Made by a program: the position numbers and the translations under genes. Below are positions 55,195-64,000 of a stretch of 64,000 bases of DNA, piece by piece. Source of the stretch: Acanthosepion lycidas (lineage: Eukaryota; Mollusca; Cephalopoda; Sepiida; Sepiidae). Below the pieces are notes generated by a model. It was not told the DNA's origin. It did no database searches and worked only from the letters and a program-made list of their open reading frames with translations. Numbering within the stretch: the stretch's first letter is position 1; every line of letters starts with the position of its first letter. The DNA lies in assembly GCA_963932145.1 (NCBI GenBank), contig OZ010599.1, positions 46,433,565-46,497,564 of the forward strand, given 5' to 3'.

Positions 55195-55600
55195 CAAGGA
55201 TCAATTGTCATTAACACATTAACAGCTTAAAATTTGTTATTTGTATAGAGATTTTCTATGCTGAGAGGACCTTAGTTACAGTTTCTGGGAGAAAATGCAT
55301 TATTTAGCATGATCAACAGCCTGAACAGAGCCAGCATGCACAAACCCTCTGTCACAATGACTTGTGACTTTGTGCTAGCACAACCCTCAAGAACTCCTAC
55401 TAATGAGTTCCATCTACCCAAATTTCACTCATAATGCTTCCATATGGTTTTCATGCAAAGGTGCCACACTCAGGGATCACCTTCCCCTACTGAAGTTACT
55501 TTCCTGACAAATTGACCATGGTGAAATTTGAAACTGGGTCTCATGGTCAGAAAGCAAATGTTCTAACCGCTCAGCCACGTGCCCATATTTATACTACATT
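55195..55600 (-). repeat. tRNA-derived SINE, family B, minus strand
   Basis: The minus-strand head (GGGCACGTGGCTGAGCGGTT, B-box-like AGTTTCAAATTTCACC) and body (GTGAGTGAAATTTGGGTAGA, GCTAGCACAAAGTCACAAGT) match 26645-27090. Confidence 0.8.
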
Positions 55601-55729
55601 TAATGATGTGAATGTTAGATAAGATTTGAGGTTGAAGTAATAAAGGTGGAGGAAACAACTAATTTAATCAACTGGTATACCAAAAATAAATTTTTTTCTC
55701 TCTCAAAGTACGAAGCTTTCTCACAAAAA

Positions 55730-56235
55730 AAAAAAAAAAAAAATATTGTGAAATTAACTGAAACTATACCAGAGAACCTAGCAGCTGATAAAAAACATTA
55801 GCATGATTCTGTCTGTGTTGCAGCTTATTGTATTTGATAGGACCATATTTAATGGAACACACAGCAAACATTGATTGTATTAAACAAGCAATTGAAAAAC
55901 TAATTTGTCAGGTATCTGCATGACAGAAATTCAATACATTATTACTGACAGAATCAGTTTGATTCTTATCAAATGCTTCAGAAATGTAGCATGTGCTAAT
56001 AATGTTTTATAAATCCTTGTAAAGCTAATTTTTATCAGCTTTTTATATATGTTACAAATGGCATTTACAACATAAACAGTAACATTTAGTTTACATCATT
56101 TTTAAAAGCATATTTTAATAAATATTTCATCTGTAATTTTTTATGTAAATTTTAAAAGTTGACATATGTAAGCAATATTTGTTTTTTTCTATCTGAATTT
56201 CTAGGATGAGGAGTTATTGTTTACATGTAGACTAT
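55730..56235. other. ANGEL upstream intron, no recognised features
   Basis: AT-rich, with an A20 run at 55725-55743. Confidence 0.45.
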
Positions 56236-56239
56236 TATC

Positions 56240-56640
56240 TTTGTTACCATAACATTTTGGCCATTGTACCCTCTGACCTTCGTCAGGTATATGTTGATCC
56301 AGCTAACCTAAAGGGAATTTCAAACTGAACCCATTATTTAAGAGTGGTCTTGTCCAACTGCCCATGTCAAGGGATATATTGTCTAGTACTTTAATACTGC
56401 CCACCCAGTTTCCATGGAATTCAAATACACAGTGCTCATCCCAGAGATTGAATTCACAATATCACCAAATTCATGAACCAATACTTTAATCCACTAGATT
56501 CTCCCATGGGACAGGACCAATCTACCCCAGTAGATAATGGGTTCAGTTCAAAATTCCATGTAGGTTACTGGGATCAACATACACCTGATGAAGGCCAGAA
56601 GGCACAACAACCGAAACATTGATGAGGACAATAGTTCACA
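56240..56640. repeat. inverted pair of SINE family A copies
   Basis: A minus-oriented copy (tail TTGGCCATTGTACCCTCTGA at left, B box near 56450) abuts a plus-oriented copy (AGATAATGGGTTCAGTTCAA, then CACCTGATGAAGGCCAGAAG, ending near 56635). Confidence 0.7.
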
Positions 56641-56793
56641 TGCAAATAACAAACATTTTTGTTATTTTTTTTTTTTTTTTAAATTTGTGTTTGCAGTGAA
56701 AGAATTTACATAATTGATAAAACTAGGTCCAAAGGATCAAGATTTTTTTCTTGTTTTATGAAACAAGTAACTGTTTGTTTTCACTATTTATAA

Positions 56794-56986
56794 TGTTCGA
56801 ACTGTTGTCCTGATCTTTGTTGCCATATTCACATTTCAACCATTGTATGCTCCGACTTTCTTCAGGTGATCAAAATTCCATATAGATTACTAGGATCAAC
56901 ATTCACATTATGAAGGCTAGAGCATACAAGAATGAAAACATTGTGAATATGGCAACAAAGATGAGGACAACAGTTCAAACAATATA
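56794..56986. repeat. near-palindromic SINE-tail hairpin
   Basis: GTTCGAACTGTTGTCCTGAT...TATGCTC (from 56796) pairs with GAGCATACAAG...GACAACAGTTCAAAC (to about 56983). The arms are about 60-80 bp with few mismatches, enclosing an A-tail-like centre. Confidence 0.7.
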
Positions 56987-56999
56987 GTGTAAATAATTA

Positions 57000-58095
57000 C
57001 AATAGCTCATCTGAGAAATATCGACAGAAATAACTGTTTGAATGCAATAGTTATGTAGTTACTTATTTTCTGTAAAAGAGAACATCAATAAAACATTTTT
57101 TTTCTTATTAATATTCAAACACTAGAAATTAATATGAAATAAAATTATGAAATAAATTTATTCTGCTGGTAGCATCATGATGCTTGTAGCTTCATATTGC
57201 CAACATCTTAAACTCTGTGATTTAACAGTGACAGATTTGTAAGTGAGGACTAAGTAAAAATGTACATGTCAGATTATATTTTACATTTCATTTTCTTTTG
57301 TATTATTTACATCTCATATTGAAAGGTGACACTTTAAAAATTGAGTATTCAAATGTTATAATCAAGACAAAAAGGAAAACAGATATGGATTACTTTTCCC
57401 ATAAATTACAGGAAAAAATAAACATTACAGAACTGACATGCAAAGAATATAAATGTATTTTGGCATGCGGGTTATCAGAAATTTGTGCAGTAAACAAAAA
57501 TAGAAGAGTGATTTTTAATTTTTCAACATTTTTTTTGGTTTCCTGCTTTCCACTTGTGAATCTTATCAAAACTACCTGCATTAAATAAACTGGGGATAAG
57601 TAGTTTACACTAAGCTTAACAATGAACCAATACTCTTTTTACTCAAGTAGGGAAACTAACAGAAGTTTTAAATACATACCTACTTTAAAATAAGTAGGTC
57701 AAGGACAGATAACTCATTTATAAACAATGTCCATATGGTTATTTTTAACGTATTGATATTGTTAGAGAAGATTTGGGACTTAACATGCGAAACAAGATCT
57801 TGAAAGTTAATACAATTGTTTATGGCAACTTAAAATATTAAACTTAGACTGAACGTGGGCATGCAAAATAAATTTATTTTTTAAAAATGCATTTCAGTTT
57901 ATTTTATAAAGAAAACAAAAAATAAACGAAGTAAAAAAAAAAAGAAAAAGCACCTCAAACACCGAAGAAAAATATAGTAATTACTTGTTTAAATGAGTCA
58001 TCGCCAATACTTTTTTTTTTTAGAAAGTAAAACAAATGAATAAAAATACAAAAAGAAATTACTTTTTTTGCGTGGATTTAAGCAAAATGTTTTTT
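57000..58095. other. upstream AT-rich DNA, no recognised features
   Basis: The open frame at 57298-57588 has no family resemblance. Possibly intron. Confidence 0.45.
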
Positions 58096-59123
58096 AAAAA
58101 AAATTGAGAATTCTTCAAGTTGATGTGTATGCGTGTTAGTGTTTAGTGTTACAGTTCGTAGGTTAGTGTGGTGTTACTGTTCTTACTGGACAGAAAAGAA
58201 TTTAGTTATTTATTTGCGGTTATGCTAACAAAGCAGAAAACTAGAACAATTAGTTTTTTTGTTTAAATAACTTTAAAGATCCTTTTACTAATGATACAAA
58301 AACTCGGAAATGTGAATTTCCGATAATTCCATAATTATCAGAACATTTCTAGAGGTGTACACTGTAGTCTTCCCGCAAAAAAACTATATTTGTTCTTTCA
58401 ATCCATAAATCAGGATTTGTACGAATGAACAGTATATTAAACTACTTGAGTTGACTATTGTTTTCAACTGCTGTTCAAAACAGTTTTCTTTCAAGGTTTT
58501 GTGAGGGTACTAGTCCGAATAAGTAACCTGTTGTAGTGTAAAAAAATAAATAATTCTAATGCAGAGTTCGTAATGTTCAACAAACAAACCCTATCGAGAG
58601 GTTAAAAAATAAAAATTAAATTAAAAAAGAAAAGTAAAAACAATGCAAGAATTGCTTTCAGTGGCAAATAAAATTAAAATGTAAGTAAGGAAGAATCCTT
58701 TTTTTATTCATATTTCGCGGCTGTTTTGAAAGTATTTCAAATTTTGTAAAGAAACATTACACAACACAAGAAAAGGCTAATCGTAAACTTCTTTTATTTT
58801 AAATTTTTGTAAGGTTAAGATAAGAATATGCTTTATGGCGTAAGAAGACTAAGAGTTTGTTTGTTTTTTTTTAACTTTCGCAGAGATTCATTTTTACAAT
58901 GAATTTATTTTTTTTTTTTTTAGTTTTACACAGCTTACTTAATTCTCTAAATTTTAAAATTTAGAAAATTAATAAATTCATTCTTGAACTGGAGTTCTTA
59001 TTCGATAGTAATATGAAAAAGATTATTTTTGTAGAAACTGAAAGATACTCCTGCATCTATGACCATAAGTGCAAAAAACTCAAAAACTAAAACACCACCA
59101 GAGACATTTTCTATCCCTAGATT

Positions 59124-59164
59124 GGCGGGAAACAATGGTCCCATGCTGACCATCGTTTCCCGCC
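59124..59164. promoter_or_regulatory. inverted pair of E2F-like sites
   Basis: GGCGGGAAACAATGGTC (59124-59140) and GACCATCGTTTCCCGCC (59148-59164) form a 17-bp inverted repeat with one mismatch and a 7-base spacer. Each arm holds the E2F/DP consensus TTTCCCGCC. Confidence 0.5.
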
Positions 59165-59252
59165 ACACCCTTCTCCTGTTTTTCACGTTTTACTTCTAAG
59201 TTCTAGGTTTTCCACTCTCTTTATCGGCATTCGTTTGTAAAATCATTGTAAA

Positions 59253-59308
59253 TACGAGGTGTTGAAAAGTTCTCCGCTCGATCAAATCGAGAACTTTAAC
59301 GCCTCATA
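59253..59308. mobile_element. 56-bp hairpin resembling mariner-type ends
   Basis: TACGAGGTGTTGAAAAGTTC (59253) pairs with GAACTTTAACGCCTCATA (59291-59308), enclosing CGAT...ATCG. TACGAGG-type starts followed by AAAGTTC are known from mariner-like terminal repeats. It could be a minimal MITE or a structured promoter element. Confidence 0.45.
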
Positions 59309-59495
59309 TTGAAGAAAAGATGGTTATAGTGATTGATTCGAGTGAGGTATGAATGATTTATCATTTGTGTGTGTTAGGAACACTGAGCGTAGGTCACGAA
59401 AGAATCTTCCACAGTTTCTTTTTTGACCTGTGCGCCACTTTTTTTTAACAGATTTACAATTAGAAATTATGATTTTTTTTTTCTTAAATGGATCT

Positions 59496-59611
59496 CTATG
59501 CGTTTAGTTTAGTTAGCTGAAAACAAAATCTAGCAAATGGTTGTAATTATGATTTGCAAGGAATGTTTTTGTTTTTTTGCACATAATTTAAAAACAGAAT
59601 TCAGCATTTCA
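59496..59611. repeat. 116-bp direct repeat, copy 1
   Basis: Matches 63341-63456 with a single mismatch (G versus A in GGAATGTTTTTG / GGAATATTTTTG) and no gaps. It contains GTTTAGTTTAGTTAGCTGAA and ATTATGATTTGCAAGGAAT. Confidence 0.95.
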
Positions 59612-60649
59612 GTTTTAGTACCAAATGTAAATTAAATAAAATACACATATTCAGATGTAAGTGATAAACGACCTAAAAAAAAAAAAGGGAGGGGTCACAA
59701 ACATCAAATTTTGTAACTCTCCAAAAAAAAAAAAAAAAATTAGGAAACGTTGTTTAGACAAGAAGGATTTTCAAGTATACTTGAAAAATATTTTAGAGAG
59801 AATTTTTAATTTTACGAGACTGTAAAAACGTACAGCTAAAAACGGTTACATTTTTTAAGCCTTAAGGAAAGCATTTATTTTCCTTTTCTGGAGAAATATT
59901 TTTGGATGTTAATTCATGCTAGAGAGACGCTACTTTGCACAAACCAAAAAGAAAAGAGCAAGACTAATTAATAAACTTTTTAAATAACCAATGCACTTTA
60001 AAAACAAAGAAAAACTCCCAAACAGCACAAAATCGAAGAAAACCTAAAATTTAAAATAAATTAAAATTTAAAATACAACACCAAAAATCCGGAGGAAGAA
60101 AATAATTTAAAGAAGAAACATACGCTGACCGGCGCCATAGCAGAGTTGCTAATAGAGAGACAAGGTGAAGCATTGGTAAAAATGTTTTAGAACTGAAGAA
60201 ATAAGGACGACGAACTCCGAAAGCAAGAAAAACGACTTTTTTTTTTTTTTTTAAAGACTCGTTTCTTCTTTTTTCCACACGAGGTTATTGTTTATCCATA
60301 AAAGCGAATAAGTATAATTTAGTTGCAGAACGCTTAAGGCTAAATATAGTTAATGGATCTTGGTAGACAACGATTTACTTATTTAGCTGTCAGGATTGCG
60401 ATCAATATTACCTGAGTGACGTTGAAAAAGCATTTTAAGACAGACATTATCACATTTTTTTTTTTTTATCTGTTGAGATTGTCATAACACACCGGAAGAA
60501 GTTTAAGGAAGGATAACTCTAACTTGACTATTTTGAATTGGTGACATTAAAAAGGTGAGAAGGTTTCAAGTCGTTAATAGTGCTATTTGTTCATTTTAAA
60601 TCCAAATTATGTATTACTATTATTTATCAGCTTTTCTCTGTAAAGATAT

Positions 60650-60700
60650 TTCAATGTTCATAGCTCATACAAATAATCTGTATGATCTATGAACATTGAA
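60650..60700. repeat. 51-bp imperfect palindrome
   Basis: TTCAATGTTCATAGCTCATAC pairs with GTATGATCTATGAACATTGAA with one or two mismatches around a short loop. Confidence 0.8.
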
Positions 60701-60744
60701 CAGCCGACTGAATTTTTAGTCTAATTTTTAACATTAAACGACCG

Positions 60745-61095
60745 TGGTGAGATTCAAACTCGGTTCATGGTCAAAAATCGAACGTCCTAACTACTTAGGC
60801 GGAACTTTTTTATTTTTTTACATTATAATTTGAATGTTCATTTTCTTACCACGAGTCCGGGGTTTGTATTTCACCATGGTCGATTTGTCAGGGAATGTAT
60901 TTCTCAGTGTTCTCGGCCATCCCTGCGTGCGACAGTTGGAACGCAACTGAGTGAAAAACCATCATGCCACGGGTTAACCCAAGCCTTGTGAGTGAAGTTG
61001 GTTAGACAAAACTGTTTGGAAGCCGCCAGTGGTTGTGCTAACACAAAGTCACAAGTTATTGTGACCGAAGGTTTAAGTTTACTGGCCTTCTTCAA
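60745..61095. repeat. SINE family B: minus-strand head followed by a plus-strand copy
   Basis: 60745-60800 is a reversed head (GTGGTGAGATTCAAACTCGG). 60840-61095 is a plus-strand copy (GGTTTGTATTTCACCATGG, then CAAGCCTTGTGAGTGAAGTT, CACAAAGTCACAAGTTATTG). This copy keeps CpGs at several sites where the copy at 26645 has TpG or CpA. Confidence 0.7.
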
Positions 61096-61099
61096 ACAG

Positions 61100-61880
61100 T
61101 TGATCACGTTAAAACTTCCAACATTTCTGACGTGTTATTTGAGTAAAAATAGGAAATTTAAAGTTAAGTTAAATGTGATTTGAATATATTAATATTACTT
61201 GCTTATAGCATGAAAAAGTAATATACAATCATTTCTTAACGATGGTCCCCCCCTATCTTTCTTTCTTTGATCTTTATGGAAGTATTAGTAAGTTTTTTGA
61301 GGTGATGATAGATCTTATGGATAACCAGAATTGACATAAATTTGCGAAATATCTAAGTGAACGCATTTTTTTTTTCTTTCTTTTTTTTTCTACCTCGTAA
61401 TTTTTACAAATGAACATATTTTCCTCAAAAAGGCATTTTATTTTTCAAATTAAATATTAACATAAATACTCTGTTAATGTTGTTTTCAAACAAATCTAAT
61501 CGATTTATCTAATTTCATTAACCTTTTTTCTAATTATTATTAATAATAAAAAAGTAAATAAATTTAAATTAAGATATATTTTTAGACATATTTAATTTAA
61601 TCATTTTTTTTCAAGCAAAAACTATAGCTAGCCTTACTTTTTTGAAAAATAATTATTTACTATTTATTTTGGCAGGGAATTTAATCGTTTTTTAAGTAAA
61701 TAAAGATTACATTAGTGATTATTTTCTTTTTAATGGTGAAAGAAGCAAACATTTCTCCATAAATGAATTAGTAACTATTTTGATAGTAGAAGACACATTG
61801 AGAATTTAGTTTTGAAATGCAACTGTTTAAATTTCAAGTTATATTTGTATTTGAAAAGAAAAAAACTTTAGTTAAATAAA
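61100..61880. other. very AT-rich DNA, no recognised features
   Basis: No gene or repeat of known type. Confidence 0.5.
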
Positions 61881-61882
61881 AA

Positions 61883-61927
61883 TTAGGAAAGACAGATATG
61901 AGTTCAACTCATATCTGCCTTTCCTAA
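61883..61927. repeat. 45-bp near-perfect palindrome
   Basis: TTAGGAAAGACAGATATGAG pairs with CTCATATCTGCCTTTCCTAA with one mismatch around a loop of about five bases. Confidence 0.85.
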
Positions 61928-61929
61928 CT

Positions 61930-63335
61930 GTTATGGTCAACATTAATCTTGTTGAATATTTGTTTTATGAATTTAACTATATTTCATTTAAAGTAATTTT
62001 CGAAAAAATAAGGCTTGCTTTAATAAAACTTCATTTAAATTATTAAATTATTTACATTAATTTAAATTATTTACATTTTTATGTTAGTTACAAACCAAAA
62101 AAATAATGAAGTTTATTTTTTTAAAGATTGAATAAAAAAAATTATTTTCTATAAGATGGCCAAAAATATTAATTAATAAAATTAAATTTCTTCTTTTAAA
62201 TTTACTTTGTTGTTTTAATATTCATTTTTTTAAAGTTATGCTTTTATTTACTATAGATATGAAAATAAATTCAAGAGAATAGAAATTTTAAAAATACATA
62301 TAGCATTTTGAAATTATCAGCAGAATTAAAAAGTAAAACCTGTCAGAAGAATTATTCCTGTTCATTTTTGCTTTTTAATTCTGAGAATTTTGAATGCACT
62401 CTAAAGCAATTATTACATATTTTTAATTTTATATCTTTGTAAATACAAATCATACGATGATAATTTTTTTAAATTTGTCGGTTGGGTGATACTGAGTCTG
62501 TATATATATTTATTTTTTTGTCAATTTTTGTAGTTTTTTAGATTTAGCCGGATATACAAACACACAAAACTGCTCTTTATATATGTATAGATGTTGACAG
62601 CTTGAATGACAGATGGAGTGTATCTAATGTTTTTCTAAGGTGGATATATTTGTAAAAAAAATAATTGAGGTATATAATGTGAGCATATATAATTTTTAAG
62701 TATGCAGTAATCTTAAAAATTTAGGAAAATATTCTCCATAATCTAGTGTTTTATTGAATTTTAGATACTTTGGCTTTAAATTTACTATATTTATCACTGA
62801 CATATTTTTCTGATAATGTTATGTATGAACAACCATATCAACAAAAATCAGCAAATTATACACATACAAAAAAAAATTCAAAATTCTTTTTAAAATATTG
62901 GTATTTGATATAAATTTTTCCATCATTAATTATAGTTTATAACAGTATCATCTCAAAGGCACAAAGTAATACAGAAATTTAAAACTATAAATTATTCTCA
63001 TTAATAAATGAAAACAATTCTTGTAAAAATTGATTATTCATCAAAAAAATGTTTTTCTTATGACAATAGTGTACTTAATATATTTTATACATAAAAGCAA
63101 TTAAGAGCTTTCCTAATTAAAAAGATGTCTTAGTTTTATTACATTTTTATTTTACAATTCAGAGCAGATTTTCAATAAGTGAATTTATTACAAAAAAAAT
63201 TGATGTAAATTCTCCAAGGAGTGCTCCTTTTAACTATTATTAAGTGGCACAAAACTTAATTTCTTATAATTAAAAAAATGGGCTAGCAGATGTAAAAAAA
63301 AAAAAATAAAAAAAAATATTACCAAAACATAAATA
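61930..63335. other. very AT-rich DNA, no recognised features
   Basis: Poly-A/T and AAAT-type low complexity. No coding signal. Confidence 0.5.
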
Positions 63336-63340
63336 TGGAT

Positions 63341-63456
63341 CTATGCGTTTAGTTTAGTTAGCTGAAAACAAAATCTAGCAAATGGTTGTAATTATGATTT
63401 GCAAGGAATATTTTTGTTTTTTTGCACATAATTTAAAAACAGAATTCAGCATTTCA
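63341..63456. repeat. 116-bp direct repeat, copy 2
   Basis: Near-identical to 59496-59611, same orientation, 3845 bp apart. Confidence 0.95.
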
Positions 63457-63459
63457 AAA

Positions 63460-64000
63460 ATAATTTCATTCATTTGTGAATAAGTCCTGAAAATTTCATT
63501 AAAAATCTGACAATTATTTGATTTTTGCAAAAAAATATTCAAATCAGTGTGTTTTTCACTGCAAAAAAGTTGCTAAAATTTCCTATACTAATCTTTGGTT
63601 CTGCTGGTAATGCAAAAAAAAGATTTTTAACTGAAATTTCAAACATTCTAAAAAGGATCAGAAAATATCATTTAATAATCAAAAATCTTTTCGTCTTTCC
63701 TCTTAATAATAACAAAGATTTTTACAATAAAACTTTGTTTTTATTAAGTTTGGGTCATTTTTTCATTACATTATGTTAATTTTTTAGTGAATCAGTAGTG
63801 GTCCTTATCATAATTTGTAAATATTTTTAATGTTTAAAGTATCAGACTTACTTTCCAGTACACTATATTTTCACATCTTGTTTTTTTCATTCTGTATTTA
63901 TTTATAACATTTAAAATTATCTTGTTTCCCAGATTTATATCAGGCTGATGAATCAACTAAACATTTGGGGAAAAACTTAACTGTGAATGTACATACATTT
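63460..64000. other. AT-rich DNA to the window end
   Basis: An open frame at 63525-63779 has no family resemblance. Nothing else is visible. Confidence 0.45.

Larger units (their letters stand above)
58100..60600 (-). promoter_or_regulatory. CpG-richer block, putative ANGEL 5' region or divergent promoter
   Basis: CpG dinucleotides are clearly denser here than elsewhere in the window (for example 58716, 59121-59163, 59253-59300, 60120-60135, 60205-60235), although A+T remains high. In genomes with germline methylation such blocks often mark promoters. ANGEL lacks its 5' exon, and this is the nearest such block upstream. No TATA box or first exon could be assigned with confidence. Confidence 0.4.

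Noticed and set aside
1..64000. CRISPR arrays, operons, prokaryotic mobile elements
   Set aside because: The split genes, splice sites, SINEs and microsatellites show animal nuclear DNA; the tandem arrays present are micro- or minisatellites.

Overview
This is nuclear DNA from an animal. It is AT-rich, intron-rich and packed with repeats: many (TA)n runs, tRNA-derived and 5S-derived SINEs, Penelope-like and LINE remnants, mariner-, pogo- and hAT-type DNA transposons, and short palindromic MITEs. The gene structures (short exons, large introns full of transposons) and the repeat types fit a mollusc, most likely a cephalopod such as an octopus. The species assignment is inference.

Two genuine protein-coding genes are visible, arranged tail to tail. 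On the plus strand, eight exons between 2432 and 29507 join without any phase conflict into the 214 C-terminal residues of a vasohibin (tubulin tyrosine carboxypeptidase). Its Cys-His-Ser catalytic set is intact. The first exons lie left of the window. On the minus strand, four coding exons between 54401 and 42506 join into a 716-residue ANGEL-type protein of the CCR4/EEP family, with intact catalytic motifs. A strong splice acceptor just before its start codon says that at least one further 5' exon lies at higher coordinates. A region with more CpG than its surroundings (about 58100-60600), holding an inverted pair of E2F-like sites, is the best candidate for its promoter.

Layout: 1-2431, vasohibin intron with a Penelope-like remnant and a SINE; 2432-29507, vasohibin exons separated by LINE tails, MITEs, microsatellites and SINEs; 29508-42505, intergenic DNA with a 5S-tRNA composite SINE, a split RTE-like LINE, a decayed mariner and a minus-strand LINE; 42506-54408, ANGEL, whose introns hold pogo-like ends and a 2.3-kb LINE with a MITE inserted in it; 54409-64000, upstream DNA of ANGEL with SINE pairs, the CpG-richer block and then very AT-rich sequence without recognisable genes.

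I found no new enzymatic system. The most unusual items are: (i) a perfect 117-bp direct repeat on both sides of the last ANGEL coding exon; (ii) a SINE family whose head is a 5S rRNA copy fused to a tRNA-like unit, seen twice; (iii) a dispersed element with an internal minisatellite, in three copies; (iv) MITEs about 80 bp long whose ends look like those of the primate MADE1/Hsmar1 family; (v) an E2F-like palindrome in the putative promoter block; (vi) an unrecognised coding-like island on the minus strand near 12.6-12.8 kb. Exon limits were read by eye from splice consensus and protein family knowledge. No database search was run.
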